Position numbers and translations under genes: made by a program. DNA of 64,000 nt, taken from the NCBI RefSeq assembly GCF_001042905.1, contig NZ_JYLB01000015.1, forward strand, positions 1-64,000, given 5' to 3'. Source of the stretch: Pseudomonas lini. Lineage in GTDB: Bacteria; Pseudomonadota; Gammaproteobacteria; Pseudomonadales; Pseudomonadaceae. Below, one piece after another: positions 35,038-42,891 of the stretch. The notes beneath the pieces are model-generated. The model was not told the origin of the DNA. It was given only the letters and a program-made list of their open reading frames with translations, and made no database searches. Position 1 is the stretch's first letter, and each line of letters begins with the position of its first letter.

Positions 35038-36356
35038 TGCGTTGCCTGGTCTGCACCAGGGAGCTTGATTTCTACATACGCTTCGTCACGGATCTGGCGC
35101 AGCCAGGTTTGCAGCTCTTCATCGTATTTGCGGTTACGCAGTACGGTCATCGCTTGCTGCTCACGGGCCTGGCTGGTGCTGTCGGTGGCGCGGCGGCCAA
35201 GGACTTCCAGAACGTGCCAGCCATATTGGGTCTGGAACGGCTTGGACAGCTGACCTTGTGGGGTCTTGGCCATTACTTCGCGGAATTCAGGCACCAGTGC
35301 ATTCGGGTCGATCCAGTTCAGGTCGCCACCGTTGAGGGCGGAACCCGGGTCTTCCGAGAAGCTTTTCGCCAGCTCACCGAAATCTTCGCCCGCTTCGATG
35401 CGGGAATAGAGCGATTGAGCCAGGGCTTTGGTTTTTTCTTCGTCGCGGATCGGGCTCGGCTTGACCAGGATGTGACGCACGTGCACTTCGTCACGCACCT
35501 GGGCTTCGCCGCCACGCTTGTCGAGGATCTTCAAAATGATGAAGCCGCCCGGTGTACGCATTGGCTGGGTCACGTCACCCACTGCCATAGTGCCCAGCAG
35601 GCGATCGAACGGAGGTGGCAGTTGAGCGGCTTTACGCCAGCCCATGTCGCCGCCTTCCAGCGCGGTTTCGCTGGCGGATTTGGCGATTGCCAACTGACCG
35701 AAGTCAGCGCCTTGCTTGAGCTGCTGGTAAACCGCGTCGGCTTGTTTGGCGGCATTCTGAATTGCGTCGGAATTGGCGCTTTCCGGCGTAGGAATCAGGA
35801 TGTTGGCCAGACGAAACTCTTCGGACAGCTGCATCTTGCCAAGGTCGGAAGCGAGGAAGTTCTTCACTTCCTGCTCGGACACCTGGATGCGTTCAGCTAC
35901 ACGGCGCTGACGTACACGGCTGATGATCATTTCGCGGCGGATCTGGTCGCGAGCGTCGTCATAAGACAGGCCGTCACGAGACAAAGCGGAGCGGAATTGC
36001 TCAATCGACATGTTATTGCGCTGGGCAATGGTGCCGACAGCCTGGTTCAGTTCTTCATCGGTAATGCGGATGCCGGAACGCTCGCCGATCTGCAGTTGCA
36101 GGTTTTCGACGATCAGACGCTCGAGTACCTGCTGATCCAGCACGCCTGCAGGCGGTACGGCAGCACCGCGTTTGGCGATGGTTTGCTGAACTTCGTGAAC
36201 ACGCTGGTCCAGTTGGCTCTGCATGACCACGTCGTTGTCGACGATGGCCACCACTTTATCGATGGACTGTACCGCGGCGTTGGCCGCGGTACCCAGGAAC
36301 AGCGCGCCCAGCATCAGCGGGCGCAGACAATCAGAAAGCTTGGTCTTCACGTTCAC
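35034..36356 (-). CDS. surA: SurA, periplasmic chaperone/peptidyl-prolyl isomerase
   Basis: About 440 residues from GTG 36356 (AAGG five bases upstream); a second GTG two codons on at 36350 is possible. Sec signal (LRPLMLGALFLGTAANA), an N-terminal chaperone domain (VDNDVVMQSQLDQRV) and two parvulin domains (about 180-280 and 290-390; VRHILVKPSP in the second). It escorts outer-membrane proteins, including LptD encoded directly upstream. Its start overlaps the lptD end by about 26 bp, and pdxA overlaps its stop. Confidence 0.96.
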   Translation of the reverse strand: MNVKTKLSDCLRPLMLGALFLGTAANAAVQSIDKVVAIVDNDVVMQSQLDQRVHEVQQTIAKRGAAVPPAGVLDQQVLERLIVENLQLQIGERSGIRITDEELNQAVGTIAQRNNMSIEQFRSALSRDGLSYDDARDQIRREMIISRVRQRRVAERIQVSEQEVKNFLASDLGKMQLSEEFRLANILIPTPESANSDAIQNAAKQADAVYQQLKQGADFGQLAIAKSASETALEGGDMGWRKAAQLPPPFDRLLGTMAVGDVTQPMRTPGGFIILKILDKRGGEAQVRDEVHVRHILVKPSPIRDEEKTKALAQSLYSRIEAGEDFGELAKSFSEDPGSALNGGDLNWIDPNALVPEFREVMAKTPQGQLSKPFQTQYGWHVLEVLGRRATDSTSQAREQQAMTVLRNRKYDEELQTWLRQIRDEAYVEIKLPGADQATQ

Positions 36357-39096
36357 GATAACCTTGGATGCCTTTGTCGAGGAAGCTCTCTACCTTGGCG
36401 CCGGTGAGGCCGCCGAGTCCCTTCAGAACAATTTGGAGGAAGATGCCGTGGTCGCCTTTTTCGTTTTCCGGGGCGTTCTGACTGAACTCGTCATAGCTGA
36501 CCCAGTAACGGTTGATCAGGCGCAATTTCCAGCAGCAGTTGTCGTATTCGAAACCACCGAAAGCTTCCAGAGTACGGTTGCGGTTGTAGTCATACTGCCA
36601 GCGGCTGATAGCGTTCCACTGCGGCACGATCGGCCAGATCACCGAGAAGTCGTGCTGTTTGATCTTGTAGTAGTCCTTCACGTAGCCAGGTTGGCCCGGG
36701 GTGCCGTAGTCACCACCGCCCACTTGCCATTGACCGGTGTTCTGGTCATAACGAATCTGGTCATTGCGATAGCGATAACCGGCGTTGATGACCTTGTTCG
36801 GGTTGTCTTCAGGCTGGTAGTGGAACATCGCGCTGCCCGAGCGAGGGCTGCGGCTGTCCGGGTCCCAGTTGTAGTCGGCAGTGGTGCGCCAATCGCGGTT
36901 CCAGCGGTATTCGTATTCCAGTGCATACGGCGAGACGTTGGCTTGAGCATCCTCGCGGGTTTTCGCATCGATACCTGGCAGCTGGACTTCGCGGTCCTTG
37001 AAGTACAAGGCCTGGCCGACGCTGATGCGTTGACGTTCGAAACCGTTTTCTTCGATCCAGCGGTTGGTCACACCCAGCGACAACTTGTTCTCGTCGCCGA
37101 CACGGTCGGAGCCGGAGAAGCGGTTATCGCGGAACAGCGAGGCGTAGTTGAAGGTGTATTCGCCGGTGTCGAATACCGGAATATCCGTTTGGTCTTCCTC
37201 AGGTACATAGAGGTAGAACAGGCGAGGTTCCAGGGTCTGGCGATAGTTCTTGCCGAACCATTGCGTGTCGCGATCGAAGTACAGGCCACTGTCGATACTA
37301 GCAATCGGTACGCCTCGGCTCTGGTTGCGGCTGTAGCTCTCATCTGCAAGCAGAGTGTTTTTGCCCTGCTGATCCAGATCCAGGTCGTACTGGGTGTACT
37401 GGTACTTGAGCGATGGCTTAAGGAAGCCGTAGCTCGCGTTCATCGGCAGGCTGACACCCGGCTTGAGGTTCAAGCGGTTGCCGTTGGCGCGAGCCAACCC
37501 AGCGACGCGAGTGTCTAGGCGATCTTCAACGCTACCATCTTCATTAGTGTATGTGCCATTGAGCAAATCACGCTCAAACCGCACAACCTCTGTTTCGTAA
37601 TCGAAGTTCAGACCTTCCGGATGATACGGCAGCTGACCATTAAAGGTGATCTGCGGCAAACGATCATACGGCGTGATGTTCGAAACGGTCGCCAGCTGAT
37701 AAGCCTGGGCATTCAAACGAGCGACATAACTGTCGCCACGATAGCTGACAGAACCCTGCTGGTTCACGTAATCGGAGCTTTTCACACCGATCTGATCACT
37801 CTGCAGATCCTGGAAGTAATACGGATCGCTGATCTTGGTGTAATCGACCTGCGTAAAGACGCGCGAGTCCAGACCACCCTTGTGCTGCCAGTTGTACATG
37901 TAGCGGGTTTTTTCGTAATCGGTCTGCTTGCTGCGCTCGGTTTCCTCGTCGTTGAGGTAGGCGGCGCCAAACTGACCTTCGCTGGACTTGGTCAGGTAGC
38001 GGAATTCGCCTTCCATCAACAGGCCGCGTTTGCCCATGTAGCGCGGGTACAACGTGGCATCGTAGTTCGGTGCCAGGTTGAAGTAATACGGGGTGACCAG
38101 CAATAAGCCGGTATCGCTGCCGGTGCCGACGGTCGGCGGCAGGAAGCCGGACTGGCGACGGTCGTCGATCGGGAAGTAGATGTACGGCGTATACAGAACC
38201 GGAATGTCCTTGACCCGCAGCGTCACGTTGGTCGCGGTACCGAAACCGGTAGCCGGGTTCAAGGTGATGTTGTTGCCCTTGAGCTGCCAGGCGTTGCTGT
38301 CCGGTTCGCACGTGGTGTACGTACCATCCTTGAGGCGGATGATCGCGTTCTCGGCACGTTTGGCGTACAGCGCGTTACCGCGGATACGCGATTTGTGCAT
38401 CACGTATTCGGCGTTGTCGATCTTGGCTTCACCGGTGTCGAGTTGCACGTCGGCGTGGTCGCCCACGATCAGTGCGCCATTGTCGCGAATGCGCACGTTG
38501 CCGCTCAGTTCGCCACGGCTTTCGGCCTGGTACAGGTTCGCTTCGTCGGCTTCGGCCTGCATGCTGCCCTGGCGCATGACCACGTCACCGGCCAGGGTAG
38601 CGACCTGCTCATCCTGCTTGTAGCGAGAGGCTTTTGCACCGAGAAAGGTCGGAGCGTCACTTTTATTCGTCTTGTCATTCATGCCAGGACGAATCGGTTC
38701 GATATAGGAACCAGCGCAGTAAGGACCGGTTTCGGCCAATTGCGCTGCAGTGAGCTTCTCGCGCGGAACCCAGTCGAGGTGGCTGTAGTCTTCACTACGC
38801 GACTTCAGGCCGCGGCCCTTGGACTCGGTAACCAGTACGGGTTTGGCGTCAGTGTCTGCGGTGTCGGCCGGAGCTTCGCCAGTGGCGGAAACTGCGCTGC
38901 CGTCATGGACGGGGCGTGGCGGCAATGCAGCAGCCGGTGCCTTAGGCGCACAGTCCCAGGCACCCGAAGCAGAGACTGAGCAGTCATACTGTTCCGCGGC
39001 GACCACGAACGAAGTGGCTAGAGGTTGCAGGGCCAGCAGACTGCCGGTAACCAACAACGGAAATTTTTTACGAAACGCGGGGGATTTCAATGCCAT
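36331..39096 (-). CDS. lptD: LptD, LPS-assembly outer-membrane protein
   Basis: 921 residues from the ATG at 39096, followed by a signal peptide (FPLLVTGSLLALQPLATSF...VAA). An upstream in-frame extension to 39330 would run into amgK and is rejected. The N-terminal periplasmic OstA-like domain (GDVVMRQGSMQAEADEANLY) is followed by a large beta-barrel. Cys residues near the N-terminus and the adjacent pair NCCWKL near the C-terminus match the disulfides needed for folding. With LptE it inserts LPS in the outer leaflet. Divergent from amgK. Confidence 0.97.
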   Translation of the reverse strand: MALKSPAFRKKFPLLVTGSLLALQPLATSFVVAAEQYDCSVSASGAWDCAPKAPAAALPPRPVHDGSAVSATGEAPADTADTDAKPVLVTESKGRGLKSRSEDYSHLDWVPREKLTAAQLAETGPYCAGSYIEPIRPGMNDKTNKSDAPTFLGAKASRYKQDEQVATLAGDVVMRQGSMQAEADEANLYQAESRGELSGNVRIRDNGALIVGDHADVQLDTGEAKIDNAEYVMHKSRIRGNALYAKRAENAIIRLKDGTYTTCEPDSNAWQLKGNNITLNPATGFGTATNVTLRVKDIPVLYTPYIYFPIDDRRQSGFLPPTVGTGSDTGLLLVTPYYFNLAPNYDATLYPRYMGKRGLLMEGEFRYLTKSSEGQFGAAYLNDEETERSKQTDYEKTRYMYNWQHKGGLDSRVFTQVDYTKISDPYYFQDLQSDQIGVKSSDYVNQQGSVSYRGDSYVARLNAQAYQLATVSNITPYDRLPQITFNGQLPYHPEGLNFDYETEVVRFERDLLNGTYTNEDGSVEDRLDTRVAGLARANGNRLNLKPGVSLPMNASYGFLKPSLKYQYTQYDLDLDQQGKNTLLADESYSRNQSRGVPIASIDSGLYFDRDTQWFGKNYRQTLEPRLFYLYVPEEDQTDIPVFDTGEYTFNYASLFRDNRFSGSDRVGDENKLSLGVTNRWIEENGFERQRISVGQALYFKDREVQLPGIDAKTREDAQANVSPYALEYEYRWNRDWRTTADYNWDPDSRSPRSGSAMFHYQPEDNPNKVINAGYRYRNDQIRYDQNTGQWQVGGGDYGTPGQPGYVKDYYKIKQHDFSVIWPIVPQWNAISRWQYDYNRNRTLEAFGGFEYDNCCWKLRLINRYWVSYDEFSQNAPENEKGDHGIFLQIVLKGLGGLTGAKVESFLDKGIQGYREREDQAF

Positions 39097-39226
39097 CTTA
39101 TTAGTCCGGGCTTCCTGCGTGCCATCTGCCCGCGGTGTGGGCCGCACGCCTCTCGATGGTCTGAAAAAGATGCTGGATAATAAAGCATGACCCGCTTGAC
39201 GGCTAGCGCCGTCGGAGACCCTTGCA

Positions 39227-40246
39227 ATGCCTGACCAAGATGTACGCTTGCAACACCTGAAAGTTTGGCTCGATGAACAGTTGGCTATCCTCTTTGCAGA
39301 ACAAGGTTGGGGTGCCGTGCCCCCGGCCACGTTGACTGCGGCCAGTAGCGACGCGAGTTTTCGGCGCTATTTCCGCTGGGAAGGCGCAGGCAGAAGTTTT
39401 GTCGTGATGGACGCGCCGCCACCCCAGGAAAACTGCAAACCCTTCGTGGATATCGCTTTTCTGCTGGCGAAATCCGGAATAAACGTGCCGAAAATTTATG
39501 CCGAAGACCTCGAGCGTGGTTTTCTTTTACTCAATGACCTGGGCAACAAGACTTACCTGGACGTGATCGACAGCGAAAACGCCGACGATTTGTTCAAGGA
39601 TGCCCTGCAAGCGCTGCTGGCTTTCCAGCAGTTGCCGATGGTGGCGCCGCTGCCGAGTTATGACGTGGCGCTGCTGCGTCGCGAGCTGGAACTGTTCCCC
39701 GAGTGGTACGTGAAGCGCGAACTGGGCATCGAGTTCGACTCGGCGCAGCAAGCGCTTTGGCAGCAGGCCAGCGACTTGCTGATCGACAGCGCCCTGGCTC
39801 AGCCCAAAGTCCTGGTGCATCGCGACTACATGCCGCGCAACCTGATGCTCAGCGAGCCGAATCCCGGCGTGCTGGATTTCCAGGACGCGGTTTATGGCCC
39901 GGTGACCTACGATGTGACGTGCCTGTTCAAGGACGCCTTTCTCAGCTGGCCTGAAGAGCGTGTGCGTGGCTGGCTGGAGGATTACTGGCAGCAAGCCGGC
40001 GCGCTCGACATCCCGGTTCAGCCAGACTTTGAGGATTTCCTGCGCGCCAGCGACCTGATGGGCGTGCAACGACACCTTAAAGTCATCGGCATTTTCGCCC
40101 GCATCTGCCATCGCGATGGCAAGCCGCGCTACCTCGGCGATGTGCCGCGCTTCTTTGCTTATATAGACGCGGTCATCGCCCGTCGCCCTGAACTGGCGGA
40201 GTTGGGTGAATTGTTGGCCAGTCTGCGTGCTGGAGCGACGGCATGA
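39227..40246 (+). CDS. amgK: AmgK, N-acetylmuramate/N-acetylglucosamine anomeric kinase
   Basis: 339 residues with the aminoglycoside-phosphotransferase fold: ATP loop around SSDASFRRYFRW, catalytic VLVHRDYMPRNLML (HxDxxxxN) and metal site VLDFQDAVYGP. It phosphorylates the anomeric carbon of MurNAc/GlcNAc in the Pseudomonas cell-wall recycling bypass, which supports intrinsic fosfomycin resistance. It overlaps murU by four bases (ATGA). Synteny (lptD-amgK-murU) supports this over a generic phosphotransferase. Confidence 0.92.
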   Translation: MPDQDVRLQHLKVWLDEQLAILFAEQGWGAVPPATLTAASSDASFRRYFRWEGAGRSFVVMDAPPPQENCKPFVDIAFLLAKSGINVPKIYAEDLERGFLLLNDLGNKTYLDVIDSENADDLFKDALQALLAFQQLPMVAPLPSYDVALLRRELELFPEWYVKRELGIEFDSAQQALWQQASDLLIDSALAQPKVLVHRDYMPRNLMLSEPNPGVLDFQDAVYGPVTYDVTCLFKDAFLSWPEERVRGWLEDYWQQAGALDIPVQPDFEDFLRASDLMGVQRHLKVIGIFARICHRDGKPRYLGDVPRFFAYIDAVIARRPELAELGELLASLRAGATA

Positions 40247-40914
40247 AGGCAATGATTCTGGCCGCGGGTAAAGGCGAGCGCATGCGTCCGCTGACCCTGA
40301 CCACGCCAAAACCGCTGGTTCGCGCCGGCGGAGTGCCCCTGATCGAATATCACCTGAGGGCGTTGGTGGCTGCAGGATTTACCGAGATCGTGATCAACCA
40401 TGCCTGGCTCGGTCAGCAGATCGAGGATTATCTGGGCGATGGTTCGCGGTATGGCGTGAGCATTCAGTACTCGGCGGAAGGTGAACCTCTGGAAACCGGT
40501 GGCGGCATTTTCCGTGCGTTGCCGTTGTTGGGTGACGAGGCCTTTGTGGTGGTCAACGGTGACATCTGGACCGACTACGACTTCAGCGTGTTGCATCAGC
40601 CCATCGTCGGGCTCGCTCATCTGGTATTGGCGGACAACCCGGCGCATCACCCGAGTGGAGATTTCACTTTGGTCGATGGCCATGTGCAGGACGGTCGGCC
40701 GGATACATCAACCCTGACCTACAGCGGCATCGCCGTGCTGCACCCGCAGCTGTTTGACGGGTGCTCGGCCGGTGCCTTCAAACTTGCGCCACTGCTGCGC
40801 AAAGCCATGGCTGACGGGCAAGTGACCGGCGAACGCCTGAATGGGCATTGGGTGGATGTCGGTACCCACGAGCGCCTGGCCGAAGTAGAAACTCTGATAG
40901 AAGCGAGACGCTGA
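40243..40914 (+). CDS. murU: MurU, N-acetylmuramate-1-phosphate uridylyltransferase
   Basis: 223 residues, a nucleotidyltransferase with N-terminal AMILAAGKGERMRPLT and TPKPLVRAGG, and the metal-binding VVNGDIW. It converts MurNAc-1-P to UDP-MurNAc, the step after AmgK, which is encoded just upstream with a 4-bp overlap. Short compared with RmlA/GalU enzymes, as expected for MurU. Confidence 0.93.
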   Translation: MKAMILAAGKGERMRPLTLTTPKPLVRAGGVPLIEYHLRALVAAGFTEIVINHAWLGQQIEDYLGDGSRYGVSIQYSAEGEPLETGGGIFRALPLLGDEAFVVVNGDIWTDYDFSVLHQPIVGLAHLVLADNPAHHPSGDFTLVDGHVQDGRPDTSTLTYSGIAVLHPQLFDGCSAGAFKLAPLLRKAMADGQVTGERLNGHWVDVGTHERLAEVETLIEARR

Positions 40915-40915
40915 C

Positions 40916-41683
40916 ATGTTGTGGCCAGGGACTCTGATTGGAGCCGGAGCGGGCTTTGCCATAGCCAGCATTCCGGGGGCCATGCTCGGCGCTTTATTGG
41001 GACAGGCGCTGGACCGGCGTTTGCACCTGCAGAGCTGGGCGCATTTATGGGAAAAATTCGGTGGTCGCTCGGTGCTGCGCAACGATGAACTGCTATTCGT
41101 GTTGCTGGGCCGATTGGCCAAGAGCGATGGGCGCGTAGTGGATGGCCACATCCAGCAGGCGCGGCAGGAAATGCGTTCGCTGGAAATGACCGAATCGGCG
41201 CAACGTCGAGCGATTGCGGCGTTCAATCGCGGTAAGTCGGGACATGACCGGTTGCGCGGTTATCTGCGCCGCCTGAGTACCCAACCCTACGCGGCGGAAG
41301 GGGTGTTGCGTGCCTGTTGGCGGATGGTCTGGGCCGATGGCCGCGCCGGTAGCAGTGAGCGCGAGCTGATTGCCCAGTGGGGCAAATGGCTGGGGTGGAC
41401 GCGGCAACAGGTGCAGGCCTTGGCGACTGACTATGAGCCGCAGAAACGCCCATCGGTCAGCAACGCTGTAACTTATCAAGATGCGTTGCAGCTATTGGGA
41501 GTGTCGGCGACCAGTGAGCCGGCGCAAATCAAACGCGCCTATCGACGCCTGCTCAGTCGTCATCACCCGGACAAGATTGCCGGCAGCGGTGCGACAGCAT
41601 TGCAGGTTCGCGAGGCTACGGACAAGACTCGTGAATTGCATACTGCCTACACGTTGATTCGTGAGCGGCGGGATTTTCGTTAG
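40916..41683 (+). CDS. djlA: DjlA-type membrane-anchored J-domain protein
   Basis: 255 residues. N-terminal Gly-rich membrane segment (GTLIGAGAGFAIASIPGAML), a central TerB-like helical domain (DELLFVLLGRLAKSDGRV) and a C-terminal J-domain with HPD (RLLSRHHPDKIAG). It stimulates DnaK at the inner membrane. It starts one base after the murU stop, so it is co-transcribed with amgK-murU. A REPIN follows. Confidence 0.9.
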   Translation: MLWPGTLIGAGAGFAIASIPGAMLGALLGQALDRRLHLQSWAHLWEKFGGRSVLRNDELLFVLLGRLAKSDGRVVDGHIQQARQEMRSLEMTESAQRRAIAAFNRGKSGHDRLRGYLRRLSTQPYAAEGVLRACWRMVWADGRAGSSERELIAQWGKWLGWTRQQVQALATDYEPQKRPSVSNAVTYQDALQLLGVSATSEPAQIKRAYRRLLSRHHPDKIAGSGATALQVREATDKTRELHTAYTLIRERRDFR

Positions 41684-41714
41684 CAGGGATGAGTTGTGTT
41701 GCCAGTGAATCCGT

Positions 41715-41805
41715 CTTCGCGGGCAAGCCTCGCTCCTACAGGTTTTATGATTGCCGCATATTTGGACACGACACAAATCCTGTAGGAGCGAGGCTTGCCC
41801 GCGAA
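41715..41805. repeat. REPIN between djlA and the DUF3530 gene
   Basis: Inverted REP pair (TTCGCGGGCAAGCCTCGCTC and its complement) with a ~44-bp spacer, between convergent genes. Confidence 0.9.
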
Positions 41806-41822
41806 TGGGCCAACCCGGTCTA

Positions 41823-42815
41823 TCAGTCCGCCGCTGGTTGAGGATTCAACCAACCCCGCACCCGACGGACCAATTGCTCTTGCTCGGCCCTGGCGTTCCC
41901 CGGCAGCGCCTTGAGCGAAACCTGACTGAACCCCGACGTTTTCAAGCGCTTGCTGGCCTGTAAACGTTCCAGCGCCGCGTTACGATCCCCCGGCTTATCC
42001 ATATAGAAGATATCTGCGGTAGGCAGCTTCAAGGCGGGTGTGAGCTCAGCCAGTCCCGGCGTCGCTGTAACAGGCGTCTGAGCGGCGACCATCACCAACT
42101 TCTCGACTTGCGATGGCTGCTTCTCGCTCAGATAACGCGCGGCCCAGTAAGCGCCGGTACCATGGCCCAACACGATGATGCTGCGAGCGCTTTGCTGTTC
42201 GGCGTAGGCGATGGCGGCATCGATGCGCGCGAAGATTCGCTCCGCGTCGGCTTTGGCCTGTTCTTCGGTGGTTTCGACGATGGCCTTGTCGGCCACATCC
42301 GCTTCGCCGCCGGCCACCTGTTCGATGGGCGCCGCAGTCGTGGCGTCTTTGCTGCCGGCATCAGGCGTTTTGGGCGCTGGCGCCACTTCGACAATACGTG
42401 GCGCAATGGCTTCGCTTTGCAGGTCCGGCAAGGTGATACTCAGGCTGCTCCACTCGGCGTCCGGCAACTTGCGCCGCAATGGGCTGATCGCTTGCGGCCA
42501 GTCAACGGTTTCACCGGCGCCGGGGATGATAATCACCGCGCCTTTGGGTTCGGCGGTATTGGCCGGTTTCCACAAGGCGAGAAAGCTGTCGGTGCCGGCT
42601 TGCAGCTGTTGCTGTTCTTGCGCAGGGATTTTTCGCTCAAGTGCAGTCGCTTCTTCCTGACTACGCTCAAGCAGCGGCTGACGTTCGACCGGTTTTTCTT
42701 CTGCGGGTTTTTCCGCAGCGGCAGGTGCCGGGTCGGCCGCCTCAACGGAAAACGCGCAAGGCAGGATCAACGACAGGCACAATGCTGGCAGTGCCAGGCG
42801 GTAGACAGGGGGCAT
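41823..42815 (-). CDS. DUF3530 family protein, alpha/beta-hydrolase-like, secreted
   Basis: 330 residues. An N-terminal signal (LALPALCLSLILPCAFSVEA) is followed by a Pro/Glu/Ala-rich linker, then a DUF3530 region with hydrolase features: AVIIIPGAGETVDWP and the nucleophile-elbow-like VLGHGTGAYWAA, where Ser is replaced by Thr. The absence of the usual GxSxG Ser suggests altered or no esterase activity. A ~55-residue insertion rich in Ala/Thr/Asp sits before the elbow. Divergent from agtS. Substrate unknown. Confidence 0.85.
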   Translation of the reverse strand: MPPVYRLALPALCLSLILPCAFSVEAADPAPAAAEKPAEEKPVERQPLLERSQEEATALERKIPAQEQQQLQAGTDSFLALWKPANTAEPKGAVIIIPGAGETVDWPQAISPLRRKLPDAEWSSLSITLPDLQSEAIAPRIVEVAPAPKTPDAGSKDATTAAPIEQVAGGEADVADKAIVETTEEQAKADAERIFARIDAAIAYAEQQSARSIIVLGHGTGAYWAARYLSEKQPSQVEKLVMVAAQTPVTATPGLAELTPALKLPTADIFYMDKPGDRNAALERLQASKRLKTSGFSQVSLKALPGNARAEQEQLVRRVRGWLNPQPAAD

Positions 42816-42891
42816 CGGATATTCCAGGCCAGAAGTTATTCCGGCAGCCTAATGGGTTGGTCAGTATTTGTCAGTGTGTGAGACTTTGATA

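Noticed and set aside
34947..36407. A 486-codon plus-strand frame opposite surA and pdxA
   Set aside because: Shadow of overlapping operon genes.
39097..39330. N-terminal extension of LptD by 78 codons
   Set aside because: It would precede the signal peptide and overlap amgK on the other strand.
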